Part shown: piece by piece, positions 1 through 8,259 of the stretch | How the letters are laid out: the number at the start of each line of letters is the position of its first letter | Numbering within the stretch: the stretch's first letter is position 1 | Source: JBCCGG01 sp039029395 | GTDB taxonomy: Bacteria > Pseudomonadota > Alphaproteobacteria > Kiloniellales > JAKSDN01 | NCBI GenBank assembly: GCA_039029395.1 | Contig: JBCCGG010000016.1 | Coordinates: 1-64,000 of the forward strand | Direction: 5' to 3' | DNA: 64,000 bases | Notes under the pieces: generated by a model | Seen by the model: only the letters and a program-made list of their open reading frames with translations | The model's database searches: none | Told to the model about the DNA's origin: nothing | Position numbers and translations under genes: made by a program

Positions 1-228
1 CTCGGTTGCCCGATTCTTCTGGGCGTCAGCCGCAAGAGCTTCATCGGCCGCATCGCCGGCGAAGAGCGGCCCAAAAGCCGGGGCCCAGGCTCGCTTGCCG
101 CCGCCCTGGCAGGGGTCGCGCGGGGCGTGCAGATCCTCAGGGTGCACGACGTGGCCGAAACATTGCAGGCGCTGGATGTCTGGCGCGCGATCGAGCAGGC
201 CGCGCCCAAGACCGGTGCCGCAATTTAA
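1..228 (+). CDS. folP: Dihydropteroate synthase, C-terminal part (cut by window edge)
   Basis: The reading frame is open from base 1 to TAA at 226-228 and gives the last 75 residues of a dihydropteroate synthase, which condenses 6-hydroxymethyl-dihydropterin pyrophosphate with p-aminobenzoate in cytoplasmic folate synthesis. Two family hallmarks are visible: GVSRKSFIG, carrying the Ser-Arg-Lys substrate-binding residues, and the terminal RVHD motif whose Arg and His bind the pterin pyrophosphate. glmM follows 119 bp downstream in the same direction, the usual folP-glmM order of proteobacteria. The N-terminal two thirds lies left of the window. Confidence 0.93.
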   Translation, partial: LGCPILLGVSRKSFIGRIAGEERPKSRGPGSLAAALAGVARGVQILRVHDVAETLQALDVWRAIEQAAPKTGAAI

Positions 229-347
229 CCAAAAACCTGCTATAACCAGTGGTGGAACGAAGCCGGTTCGATTTACTTCAAGCAATTTGAAAGACTTAAC
301 TGGCAGCATGTAGGTTAACGCGCGACGAGGTACGGGGTGCACGCAGC

Positions 348-1703
348 ATGACACGCAAGCTATTCGGCACAGACGGAATCCGGGGCACCGCCAATCAGGA
401 GCCGGTCACCGCGACCACCGCCCTAGCGGTCGCCGAAGCCGCCGGCGGCCATTTCATGCGCGGTGATCACCGCCACCGGGTGGTGATCGGCAAGGACACG
501 CGGCTTTCCGGCTACATGCTGGAGCCGGCCATGACCGCCGGCTTCACCTCGGTCGGCATGGACGTGGTGCTGCTCGGTCCCCTGCCAACGCCCGCGGTCG
601 GCATGTTGACCCGCTCCTTGCGCGCCGATCTCGGGGTCATGATTTCGGCCAGCCATAATCCCTACCACGACAACGGCATCAAGCTGTTCGGGCCCGACGG
701 ATTCAAGCTGTCCGATGATGTGGAGCGCATCATCGAGGAGCGCGTGTCCAACGGCGGCACCCAGCACCGGGCCGCCGCGGCCAAGCTCGGCCGGGCCCGG
801 CGCCTGGACGATGCGATCGGCCGCTACATCGAGTTCGTCAAGAACACCTTCCCGCGCCATCTGCGGCTGGACGGCCTGAAGGTGGTGGTTGACTGTGCCA
901 ACGGCGCCGCTTACCGGGTGGCGCCAAGCGTGCTGTTCGAGCTCGGCGCCGAGGTTGTCGCGCTGGCGGTCGCGCCCAATGGCTTCAACATCAACGAGAA
1001 CTGCGGCGCGATGCAACCGCGCCATATGCAGGAGGCGGTCGTCCTGCACGGCGCCGATCTGGGTTTGGCGCTCGACGGAGATGCCGACCGCCTGATCTTG
1101 GCCGACGAGCAGGGCCACCTGATCGACGGCGACCAGCTTCTGGCGCTGATCGCCCAGAACTGGAGCCAGTGCCAGCGCCTGTCGGGCGGCGGTGTGGTCG
1201 GCACGGTGATGTCCAACCTGGGTCTCGAGCGCCACCTGAGCGGCAAGGGCCTGAAGCTGGAACGCACGCCGGTCGGCGACCGCTACGTGGTCGAGCGCAT
1301 GCGCGCCGGCGGCTACAACGTCGGCGGCGAGCAGTCGGGTCACATCGTTCTGGCCGACTACAGCACAACGGGTGACGGCCTGATCGCGGCGCTTCAGATG
1401 CTGGCGGTGCTGGTCGAGGCCGGCGGTGCGGCAAGCGAGGTCATGCGCGTTTTCGACCCCTTGCCCCAGCTGATGAAGAACGTCCGGGTCGACGCCGGCG
1501 CCCCGCTGGAGGATCCCCGGGTGCGCTCGGCGATCGAGGACGGCGAGGCGACCCTCGGCAATGCCGGGCGCCTCTTGATCCGCAAGTCCGGCACCGAGCC
1601 GGTCATCCGGGTCATGGCCGAGGGCGAGGACCAGGGCCTGGTCAGCCAAGTGGTCGAGGGCATCGTCGAGACCATCCAAGAGGTCGCCGAGCCGGCGGCC
1701 TAG
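348..1703 (+). CDS. glmM: Phosphoglucosamine mutase GlmM
   Basis: A 451-residue protein of normal family length that interconverts glucosamine-6-phosphate and glucosamine-1-phosphate on the way to UDP-GlcNAc for peptidoglycan and LPS. It begins MTRKLFGTDGIRG, the classic GlmM N-terminus. The phosphoserine loop ISASHNP places the catalytic Ser at residue 102. The metal loop LDGDADR is near residue 240, and the phosphate-binding RKSGTEPVIRVM is near the C-terminus. It lies directly after folP. The same UDP-GlcNAc pool would feed the WecB epimerase encoded near 49 kb. Confidence 0.97.
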   Translation: MTRKLFGTDGIRGTANQEPVTATTALAVAEAAGGHFMRGDHRHRVVIGKDTRLSGYMLEPAMTAGFTSVGMDVVLLGPLPTPAVGMLTRSLRADLGVMISASHNPYHDNGIKLFGPDGFKLSDDVERIIEERVSNGGTQHRAAAAKLGRARRLDDAIGRYIEFVKNTFPRHLRLDGLKVVVDCANGAAYRVAPSVLFELGAEVVALAVAPNGFNINENCGAMQPRHMQEAVVLHGADLGLALDGDADRLILADEQGHLIDGDQLLALIAQNWSQCQRLSGGGVVGTVMSNLGLERHLSGKGLKLERTPVGDRYVVERMRAGGYNVGGEQSGHIVLADYSTTGDGLIAALQMLAVLVEAGGAASEVMRVFDPLPQLMKNVRVDAGAPLEDPRVRSAIEDGEATLGNAGRLLIRKSGTEPVIRVMAEGEDQGLVSQVVEGIVETIQEVAEPAA

Positions 1704-1710
1704 ACCCTGA

Positions 1711-1739
1711 TTGGATCATATCGAGGCGATATGATCCGA
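1711..1739. terminator. Perfect inverted repeat between convergent glmM and sthA
   Basis: GGATCATATCG (1713-1723) and CGATATGATCC (1727-1737) form a perfect 11-bp stem with a 3-base loop, extendable by a T-G and a T-A pair. It fills the 43-bp gap between two convergent stop codons. No clear T-run follows on either strand, so it may be a bidirectional transcription stop or an RNA-stabilising 3' hairpin rather than a textbook intrinsic terminator. Confidence 0.6.
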
Positions 1740-1746
1740 TCTTGCG

Positions 1747-3147
1747 TTAGTCGGGCGGCGGCATGCGGTTCCAAGCATCGAGCGCGGCGATTTTGTAGGC
1801 CTCCGCCAAAGTCGGGTAGTTGAAGGTGTTCTCGACGAAATAGTCGAGCGTGCCCTTGAGGTTTAAAACCGCCTGGCCGATGTGAATGAGCTCGGTCGCG
1901 CCCTCGCCGACAATATGGCAGCCGAGCAGGCGCCGGGTCTTTAGCGAGAAAATCATCTTCATCATGCCTGTGTCGAGACCCATGATGTGGCCGCGCGAGG
2001 TTTCGCGAAAGCGCGCGACGCCGCATTCATAGGGGATGCCGCGCGCCTGGACCTCTTCTTCGCTCATGCCGACTGTGGAGATCTCCGGCACCGCGTATAT
2101 GCCGTAGGGAAAGTATTCCGGCGGCTCCTGGGCCGGTGCGCCCAGGGCGTAGCAGGCGGCGATGCGCCCTTGCTCCATCGAGGTCGAGGCAAGGCTTGGA
2201 AATCCGATCACGTCGCCGGCCGCGTAGATGTGAGGAACCTCGGTTTGAAAGGTCGTCGGGTCGACCTTCAGACGGCCCCGGGAATCGGTCTCCAGACCGC
2301 AGGCGTCGAGATTGAGCGATTTCGTGGCCCCGGTGCGCCCGGCCGCGAAGAGCACCGCGTCGGCGCGCACGATACGGCCGTTTCCGAGATGAACGATGCA
2401 CGGACCGCTGCCCTCGGGACGCTCGACCCGCTCCACCTCGCAGCCCAGACGCAGCACCATGCCGCGGTCCCGCAGCTGATGCTGGAAATCGGCGATCAGC
2501 TCCTGGTCGATGAAGTCGAGCATGGTCGTGCGGGGCTCGATCAAGGTCGTTGGCACGTCCAGCGCGGAGAAGATCGTGGCATACTCGACGCCGATCACCC
2601 CCGCGCCGATCACGGCCACATTCCGCGGAATCTGCTTGAGGTCGAGGATCTCGTCGCTGTCCAACACCCTTTGGCCATCGAAGGGAATGTCACTCGGGCG
2701 GTAGGGGGCGGTGCCGACGGTCAGGACGTAACTGTCGGCGCTGATCATCTGGATCTTCTCGTCGTCGCCCGTCACCTCGATGGTCTTCGGATCGATGAAG
2801 CGGGCCTTGCCCCGCAAGGTCGTCACCTGATTCCGGGCGAATTGATGCTCCAGCACCTCGACTTCGTGGTTGAGGGTGATGTAAAGCCGCTTCAGCAGGT
2901 CGGCCGCCGAGATGTCCTGCTTGACCCGATAGGCCCGCCCGTAAAAGCCGCGCTCACGCCACCCGGAGAGGTTCAAGACGGTCTCGCGCAGGGTCTTCGA
3001 CGGGATCGTGCCCGTATGGACCGACACGCCGCCGACGCGCCGGCCCTTCTCCACGACCAGGACATCATGCCCCAGCTTAGCGCCCTGGATCGCGGCGCGG
3101 CGGCCGGCCGGCCCACTGCCGATCACGACCATATCGTAATGCTGCAT
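1747..3147 (-). CDS. sthA: Si-specific (soluble) NAD(P)+ transhydrogenase
   Basis: A 466-residue flavoprotein of the pyridine nucleotide-disulfide oxidoreductase family, predicted to pass hydride between NADPH and NAD+ in the cytoplasm. FAD-binding GSGPAG is at residues 10-15, a second Rossmann fold GAGVIGVEYA is mid-protein, and AAGDVIG follows. The sequence GGVSVHTGTIPSKT aligns with the redox-disulfide loop, but neither cysteine of the CxxxxC pair is present (Ser42, Thr47). That excludes lipoamide dehydrogenase or glutathione reductase activity and supports a transhydrogenase. The start at 3147 was chosen because GGGGAAGG precedes it and the family begins there; the frame is open further upstream to 3234. 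Confidence 0.85.
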   Translation of the reverse strand: MQHYDMVVIGSGPAGRRAAIQGAKLGHDVLVVEKGRRVGGVSVHTGTIPSKTLRETVLNLSGWRERGFYGRAYRVKQDISAADLLKRLYITLNHEVEVLEHQFARNQVTTLRGKARFIDPKTIEVTGDDEKIQMISADSYVLTVGTAPYRPSDIPFDGQRVLDSDEILDLKQIPRNVAVIGAGVIGVEYATIFSALDVPTTLIEPRTTMLDFIDQELIADFQHQLRDRGMVLRLGCEVERVERPEGSGPCIVHLGNGRIVRADAVLFAAGRTGATKSLNLDACGLETDSRGRLKVDPTTFQTEVPHIYAAGDVIGFPSLASTSMEQGRIAACYALGAPAQEPPEYFPYGIYAVPEISTVGMSEEEVQARGIPYECGVARFRETSRGHIMGLDTGMMKMIFSLKTRRLLGCHIVGEGATELIHIGQAVLNLKGTLDYFVENTFNYPTLAEAYKIAALDAWNRMPPPD

Positions 3148-3332
3148 CCCCCCTTCCCCACGGATGTTCCCCCGGCCTCTTGCGACTCTAGTACCATAGG
3201 GGTCGCCGGTTTTGAAATCCGCACGCACAATCAATCGCCTATGCCATCCCCGCGAAGCGAGAATGCGGCCTGTTTCCGCCGGCCGTTCGTGATAGGAACG
3301 GGGTTGAGCGAGCGATCGATCAGGAGGCTTAG

Positions 3333-4133
3333 GTGCAGGGACGGGTGCTGATCGTGGCCGGGTCGGATTCCGGCGGCGGGGCGGGGATTCAGGCGGACAT
3401 CAAGACGGTGACCGCGCTTGGCGGATTTGCCATGACGGCGGTGACCGCGCTGACCGCCCAGAACACCCAAGGTGTGTTCGGCGTGGTCGGCATCGACCCG
3501 GCCTTCATCCGCCAGCAGATGGACGTCGTGCTGGAGGATATCGGCGCCGATGCCGTCAAGACCGGTATGTTGCACGACGCGCGGGTTATCGAGGCCGTCG
3601 CCGAAGTGCTGGAGCCGCGGGCGGGTGGCCTGCCAGTGGTGGTCGACCCGGTCATGGTCGCCCAGAGCGGCGATCCCCTGTTGGCCGATGACGCGCTCGA
3701 GACTCTGAAGCGGCGGCTGATCCCCCTATCCGACCTCTTGACCCCGAACCGGCCCGAGGCCGAGCGCCTGTCCGGTTTGACCATCGCGACGGTCGACGAC
3801 ATGGCCCGTGCTGGCCGCAATCTGTTGGACCAGGGCGCCCGGGCGGTGCTGATCAAGGGCGGCCACATGGAGGGCGAGACCTTGACCGACGTGCTGGTCT
3901 GGGCCGACGGCGAGGAACGCTTCGAGAGCCCGCGCATCGCGACCCGGCACCTGCACGGCACCGGCTGCACCCTGGCCTCGGCAATCGCGACGGGCTTGGC
4001 TCAGGGCCTTGGGCTGCAAGAAGCGGTCGAGCGGGCGCGTGCCTATTTGCAGGCCGCGATCAAAAGTGCGCCGGGTTTCGGGCGGGGAAGCGGGCCGATC
4101 AACCACGGCCACACGGTGCGTCGGGACGGCTAG
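3333..4133 (+). CDS. thiD: Hydroxymethylpyrimidine/phosphomethylpyrimidine kinase ThiD
   Basis: A 266-residue ribokinase-fold kinase that phosphorylates HMP and then HMP-phosphate in thiamine biosynthesis. The N-terminal VAGSDSGGGAGIQAD substrate-binding segment and the GTGCTLASAIA anion-hole motif with Cys212 are typical. The start is GTG at 3333, preceded by AGGAGG at 3322-3327 with 5-bp spacing, which makes the non-ATG start secure. I see no TPP riboswitch in the short leader. Its stop codon overlaps the stop of the convergent PEP-CTERM-like gene. Confidence 0.95.
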   Translation: MQGRVLIVAGSDSGGGAGIQADIKTVTALGGFAMTAVTALTAQNTQGVFGVVGIDPAFIRQQMDVVLEDIGADAVKTGMLHDARVIEAVAEVLEPRAGGLPVVVDPVMVAQSGDPLLADDALETLKRRLIPLSDLLTPNRPEAERLSGLTIATVDDMARAGRNLLDQGARAVLIKGGHMEGETLTDVLVWADGEERFESPRIATRHLHGTGCTLASAIATGLAQGLGLQEAVERARAYLQAAIKSAPGFGRGSGPINHGHTVRRDG

Positions 4134-4714
4134 ACCACGCGACCGCGGTGCCGGCTCGCGGCGGCCAGGCCGAGCAGGCCGATGCCCAATAGCAGCAGAG
4201 AGGCGGGCTCGGCGACAGTGACCGGCGCGGCCACCGTGCCAAAGCTATAGAGGCCGAGTCGGGTCTCGAAATAGATCCCGCGACGCCCGGTCGTATGTAC
4301 CACCATGTTGGGGAACTGGGGCAGGGCGCAGCCGCGGATCTGCAGGCACCAGTAATTGATGCCTGTTCCGATCCTCGGGTTCTGAAACAGCACGAAGCCG
4401 CTGCCGGCGGTGAAGTCGAACAGCAGGTCGGTCGCGGTCGCGCTGAGCGCGGTGCCCACGATCAGCAGCTCGGAGTTGTCGCCGCTGGCCGGGCCGAGCA
4501 CAGTGAAGGTTCCGTTGGCGCTCAGGGTCAGATTCCAGTCGACGATGTTAGCCGCGGTAAGCGTGCCCTGGGTGCCGTCGGTCTCGATGAAGCCGCTGAC
4601 GCCGCCGGTATTGATCGTTTCGTTGACCGTGAAAATCGTCGCCGAGGCGTTGCTGGTAAGTGCCACAATGGCAAGCAGGCCCGTGACGAGGCCTATAAGC
4701 GTCCTGCCGAACAT
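4130..4714 (-). CDS. PEP-CTERM-like sorting domain protein, secreted
   Basis: A 194-residue exported protein with an N-terminal signal peptide (hydrophobic LVTGLLAIVALTSNASA) and a middle rich in Thr, Asn and Gly like other extracellular PEP-CTERM proteins. The C-terminus has the tripartite sorting tag: a short motif, one hydrophobic helix (LLLLGIGLLGLAA) and a basic tail SRHRGRVV. The motif reads AEPASLLLLG instead of the canonical PEPASLLLLG. Proteins of this class are handled by exosortase and attached to or released from the outer surface. The start at 4714 follows GGAAGGGAAGAG. No exosortase gene is in the window, but an exosortase-associated ligase is at 49.9-51.3 kb. Confidence 0.8.
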   Translation of the reverse strand: MFGRTLIGLVTGLLAIVALTSNASATIFTVNETINTGGVSGFIETDGTQGTLTAANIVDWNLTLSANGTFTVLGPASGDNSELLIVGTALSATATDLLFDFTAGSGFVLFQNPRIGTGINYWCLQIRGCALPQFPNMVVHTTGRRGIYFETRLGLYSFGTVAAPVTVAEPASLLLLGIGLLGLAAASRHRGRVV

Positions 4715-4818
4715 CGATCTCTTCCCTTCCTGGGATGGCCAACTTCGAGCTGCCCCATACTGGCAAAAAAGCTTAAGAGATCGTATTGGATTTGATGGAA
4801 ATTTGCGGCGATTGCCGG

Positions 4819-6207
4819 TCACACGATCGGCGCCCGGGTGGCCTCGGGCGTGCGCAGGAGATCCCCCAGAATGTCCAGCGCTTGCTCCAGGTGCGCACGG
4901 CTTTGGGCGGCTTGCAGGCAAATGCGCACGGCGTGAGGCACCGGTTGGCGGCCGACCGCGAAGACCTCGGCCGAGGCCAGGCCGACGCCGCGCCGGCGGG
5001 CGGCCGCGGTGAAGTCTTCTCTTCGCCAGGGCTCGGGCAGCTCGAGCCAGAGGTGAAAGGCATCGGGCTGTGTCGAGAGTCCTTCGGCCGGCAGGTATCT
5101 CCGGGCGAGGGCTTGGCGCGCCTGGGCTTCTCCGCGCTGCCACTGAGTGAGGCGCTTAGCCCGGCCATCGGCGATCAGACGGGCCGCTACCTCGGCCATG
5201 ACCGGCGGCGCCATCAGGGTGCTGGCCCGCATCGCCGTGGTGATCCGTTCCAGCTTGGCGGCCGGCGCCTTCAGGAAGCCGATGCGCAAACCTGGCGCGA
5301 CGCACTTCGACAGGCTGGTCAAGTAGATGCCCTGCTCGGGCAGCCGGTTCGTCAGCGGCGCCGGCCCTGGCTCGGGCAGAAAGCCGTAGACGTCGTCCTC
5401 GATCACCGTAACGCCGTGGCGCCGGCAGACCTCGGCGACGGCCTGGCGCCTCTCTTCCGACATAATCGCGGTCGTCGGGTTCTGCAGGCTCGGGATGCAG
5501 TAGAGCGCTTTGGCGCCGCTGCTGCGGCAGGCGGCGTCCAGGCCCTCAGGCGTCAGGCCCTCTTCGTCCATGGTCAACCCGTAGAGCCTGAGGTCGAGCA
5601 GGGAGGCGATCGTCTTGATGCCGTAGAAGGTCAGCTCCTCGGCCAGCAGAATGTCGCCCGGCCGGGTCGCGGCGGCGGTCGCCAAGAGCATGGCGTGCTG
5701 GGCGCCGGCGGTGACCGCCAGCTGATCGGCCTCGGCCTCGAGGCCGAACTGCTCCAGCCAAGCGACGCCGGCGGCCCGGTGGTGGGGGTGGCCGAGGCCC
5801 AGCTGGTAGTCCAGAAGATGGGGCAAGCCGCCCTCGGCGCTGAGCTCGCCGAGCGCCTCCGAGATCACGTGGTTCTCCGGGCTGTGAGGCGGAAAGTTGT
5901 AGGACAGGTCGATCAGGTCTGCACCGCCGGGGTCCCGGCGCGGCACCGGCGGCGCGTTGGGCACGGCGGCGCGCACGAATGTGCCCCGTCCGACCTCGCC
6001 TAACACCAGGCCGCGCTTTTCGGCTTCGGCATAGGCCCGGGTGATGGTGCCGACCGTGACGCCGAGCTGCCAGGCCAGATCCCGATGGGTCGGCAGGCGT
6101 GTGCCCGGGCTCAGGCGGCCGGCGGCGACATCCTTGGCAAGGCAGGCGACGATCGCCTTGTAGCGCGGGCCGCTTTGGCTTTGGAGGTCGGGCAGCCAAT
6201 TTGTCAT
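4819..6207 (-). CDS. MocR/GabR-type regulator: GntR winged helix fused to PLP aminotransferase domain
   Basis: A 462-residue fusion. Residues about 10-80 form a GntR winged helix (RLPTHRDLAWQLGV, TVGTITRAYAEAEKRGLV). Residues about 95-460 are a fold-type I aminotransferase domain with the PLP lysine in SLSKCVAPGLR (Lys301) and the upstream VIEDDVYG motif. MocR proteins are transcription factors that sense PLP or amino compounds rather than metabolic transaminases. It is divergent from the DUF1127/EamA/PhzF group across an 87-bp gap that carries four GACAAT repeats, so it probably controls that group and itself. The inducer cannot be told from sequence. Confidence 0.92.
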   Translation of the reverse strand: MTNWLPDLQSQSGPRYKAIVACLAKDVAAGRLSPGTRLPTHRDLAWQLGVTVGTITRAYAEAEKRGLVLGEVGRGTFVRAAVPNAPPVPRRDPGGADLIDLSYNFPPHSPENHVISEALGELSAEGGLPHLLDYQLGLGHPHHRAAGVAWLEQFGLEAEADQLAVTAGAQHAMLLATAAATRPGDILLAEELTFYGIKTIASLLDLRLYGLTMDEEGLTPEGLDAACRSSGAKALYCIPSLQNPTTAIMSEERRQAVAEVCRRHGVTVIEDDVYGFLPEPGPAPLTNRLPEQGIYLTSLSKCVAPGLRIGFLKAPAAKLERITTAMRASTLMAPPVMAEVAARLIADGRAKRLTQWQRGEAQARQALARRYLPAEGLSTQPDAFHLWLELPEPWRREDFTAAARRRGVGLASAEVFAVGRQPVPHAVRICLQAAQSRAHLEQALDILGDLLRTPEATRAPIV

Positions 6208-6210
6208 GGT

Positions 6211-6292
6211 GACAATACTTTCATTGACGAGGACAATTCTCTGCGTAAATTAGGACAATGCTTGCTATTCGGCAAGCCAAAATCGAGACAAT
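6211..6292. promoter_or_regulatory. Four phased GACAAT direct repeats, candidate MocR operator
   Basis: GACAAT occurs at 6211-6216, 6232-6237, 6254-6259 and 6287-6292, all in the same orientation. The middle two extend to AGGACAAT. Start-to-start spacings are 21, 22 and 33 bp, about two, two and three helical turns, so all copies face the same side of the DNA. They span the gap between the MocR start codon and the first gene of the divergent group. Direct-repeat operators are known for GabR/PdxR-type proteins; the assignment here is inference. Confidence 0.6.
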
Positions 6293-6294
6293 GG

Positions 6295-6546
6295 ATGAAG
6301 AAAATGAGTACAATCAGGACAGCCTCGGAAGGCTCGGCCGGTCTGGCGGTCTTCCATTCGCCCCGACTCAGACAAACGCGCCACCGCTCTGCTTTGTCCG
6401 GGATCCTGGCCACTCTGCTGCTTTGGCAGGAGCGCGCCGCCCAGCGCCGCGCCTTGCGGGCCTTGGATCCCCACGAGCTGGCGGACATCGGCGTCACCCG
6501 TGCCGCAGCCCTCAGCGAGGCGGAAAAGCCCTTCTGGCGCCCGTGA
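6295..6546 (+). CDS. Small DUF1127 (YjiS-like) protein
   Basis: An 83-residue protein whose C-terminal half matches the DUF1127 pattern: an Arg-rich helix (LLLWQERAAQRRALRALDPHELADIGVTRAAALSEAEKPFW, shown only as its key elements RRALRALD, LADIGVTR and KPFW). These small basic proteins are common in alphaproteobacteria; some bind RNA or affect phosphate and nitrogen physiology, but the role here is unknown. ATG at 6295 or 6304 could start it. The stop TGA at 6544-6546 overlaps the GTG start of the EamA transporter in GTGA, so the two are translationally coupled. It is easily missed because another frame is open over the same bases. Confidence 0.72.
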   Translation: MKKMSTIRTASEGSAGLAVFHSPRLRQTRHRSALSGILATLLLWQERAAQRRALRALDPHELADIGVTRAAALSEAEKPFWRP

Positions 6547-7448
6547 GCCAAGCCCGGCCAGACGTGAGCCCTGCGCCGCGGTCTCAAGCCGCGGTTCTGG
6601 CCGCCGCCTTGCTTGCCGTCGGTCTGTGGGGCGCGACGCCCCTGGTCACAAAGCTCGCGGTCGGCGAGCTGACGCCGCTGACGGTTGCTTTGCTGCGTAC
6701 GGTGCTGGCCGCGACCCTGGCTCTGCCGGTGATCCTGCTGGCGCGCCTGGCGCCGCCGCGCGGGCTGCGCCCGACGCTCCTGCTCGGGATCTCGGCGCTC
6801 TGTGGCTTCGTGCTCTTTCCGTTGATCTTCACCTTCGGCCAGGCGCGCACTTCGGCCGGCCACGGCGCCTTGATCCTGGCCATCCTGCCGGTCCTGACCG
6901 GCTCGATCGCGGCCCTTCTGGAGCGACGCCTACCGGTCGGCCGCTGGTGGATCGGCGTGGTCTTGGCCGCGCTCGGCACCTGGCTACTGATCGGCCAGCG
7001 CCACGATTTGGCCGGCGGCGGGGCAACCCTGGCCGGCGATCTGCTGGTGCTCGCCTCGGCGCTGGCTGCTTCGCTTGGCTACGTGACGGGCGCACTTGCC
7101 CAGCGCGCGCTCGGCACCTGGCGGGTGACCTTCTGGGGCCTGGCGTTTGGCGGCCTATTGTTGTTGCCCCTGTTGCCCTTCGCGAGCTGGCCGGCGGCAG
7201 CCTCGCCCATCGCCTGGGGCAGCGTGCTCTACCTGGCCGGGCTTTCCTCGATCCTGGCCTACGCCGCCTGGTACTGGGCACTCGGCCAGGGCGAGATCGC
7301 GCGCACCGGTGTCATTCAGTTCGCCCAACCGGTGATCGGCGTGGTGCTCGCGGTCATCATCCTCCAGGAAAGCCTCTCGCCAGAGATGCTGATCGCGGCT
7401 GCTGCCATTCTGCTTGGCGTCGCGGTCGCCCGTTCCGCCCGATCCTGA
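6543..7448 (+). CDS. EamA/DMT-family transporter
   Basis: A 301-residue membrane protein with about ten hydrophobic helices in two EamA repeats, placing it in the drug/metabolite transporter superfamily (small-metabolite or amino-acid exporters of the inner membrane). The first helix carries GLWGATPLVTKLAV, typical of EamA repeat 1. The start is GTG at 6543 in a GTGA overlap with the DUF1127 gene; the frame stays open upstream to 6258, but that extension is Arg/Pro-rich and not membrane-like. EamA genes are frequent targets of divergent MocR regulators. The substrate is unknown. Confidence 0.87.
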   Translation: MSQARPDVSPAPRSQAAVLAAALLAVGLWGATPLVTKLAVGELTPLTVALLRTVLAATLALPVILLARLAPPRGLRPTLLLGISALCGFVLFPLIFTFGQARTSAGHGALILAILPVLTGSIAALLERRLPVGRWWIGVVLAALGTWLLIGQRHDLAGGGATLAGDLLVLASALAASLGYVTGALAQRALGTWRVTFWGLAFGGLLLLPLLPFASWPAAASPIAWGSVLYLAGLSSILAYAAWYWALGQGEIARTGVIQFAQPVIGVVLAVIILQESLSPEMLIAAAAILLGVAVARSARS

Positions 7449-7464
7449 TAGAAGGAGATTGCTC

Positions 7465-8259
7465 ATGACCCAAGAAATCGCGCTCTACCAGGTGGACGCC
7501 TTCGCCGAGCGTCCCTTCACCGGCAACCCTGCCGCGGTGTGCCCGCTCGAAGACTGGCTGCCGGACGAAATCCTGCAGGCGATCGCCATGGAGAACAATT
7601 TGGCGGAAACCGCCTTCATCGTGCCCGACGGGGATGACTACAAGCTGCGCTGGTTCACGCCGGCGATCGAGGTCGACCTTTGCGGCCACGCGACCCTGGC
7701 GAGCGGCTATGTGGTTTCGACCCTGCTCGAGCCGGGCCGCGAGCGCGTCACCTTCCATTCGCGCAGCGGGCCGCTCACGGTAGCCCGGGACGGCGAGCGC
7801 TTCGCGATGGATTTCCCGGCCCGCCGGCCAACGCCCTGGGACGCACTCGATCAGGTCGAGGCGGCGATCGGCATTCGGCCCCAGGCGCTCTTGAGCGCCG
7901 ACAAGGGTCTGGCCGTCCTGGCAAGCCAAGCCGAGGTCCTGGCGGTCGTGCCGAATTTTCCAAGGATCGAGGCTCTGCCGGTCAAGGACGGCCTGATCAT
8001 CACCGCGCCGGGCGAGGACTGCGACTTCGTCTCGCGCTACTTCGCGCCCCACGCCGGCATTCCCGAGGACCCGGTGACCGGCTCGGCCCATTGTGTGCTG
8101 ACGCCTTATTGGGCTGAGCGCCTGGGCAAGAGCAAGCTCACCGCCCGCCAGGTCTCGGCACGGGGCGGCCAGCTCGAGGTCGAGGACCGGGGCGAGCGCA
8201 TCGGCCTGACCGGCCGGGTCGCGCCCTATCTGGAAGGCAAGATCCGTGTCCCGCGATGA
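7465..8259 (+). CDS. PhzF family isomerase/epimerase-like protein
   Basis: A 264-residue PhzF-fold protein, a duplicated diaminopimelate-epimerase-like fold. GNPAAV near residue 20, the catalytic-type Glu48 in NLAETAF and DPVTGSAHC in the second half are the family signatures. PhzF itself isomerises an anthranilate derivative in phenazine synthesis, but most chromosomal PhzF-like proteins have unknown substrates. The start at 7465 is set by AAGGAG at 7452-7457. It lies 16 bp after EamA and overlaps the following GNAT gene, consistent with one operon under the MocR protein. Confidence 0.9.
   Translation: MTQEIALYQVDAFAERPFTGNPAAVCPLEDWLPDEILQAIAMENNLAETAFIVPDGDDYKLRWFTPAIEVDLCGHATLASGYVVSTLLEPGRERVTFHSRSGPLTVARDGERFAMDFPARRPTPWDALDQVEAAIGIRPQALLSADKGLAVLASQAEVLAVVPNFPRIEALPVKDGLIITAPGEDCDFVSRYFAPHAGIPEDPVTGSAHCVLTPYWAERLGKSKLTARQVSARGGQLEVEDRGERIGLTGRVAPYLEGKIRVPR

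Noticed and set aside
262..275. tRNA T-loop-like GGTTCGATT
   Set aside because: No acceptor stem, anticodon arm or D-arm around it.
423..1679. 418-codon open frame antisense to glmM
   Set aside because: Low-complexity His/Asp/Gln-rich translation, no start signal, exactly mirrors a well-conserved gene; a product of high GC content.
4786..6003. 405-codon open frame antisense to the MocR gene
   Set aside because: Gly/Arg/Gln-rich translation with no domain; the opposite strand encodes a clear two-domain regulator.
8246..8259. Frameshift joining PhzF-like and GNAT genes
   Set aside because: Each has a complete domain of normal length; the 14-bp overlap is ordinary operon packing.
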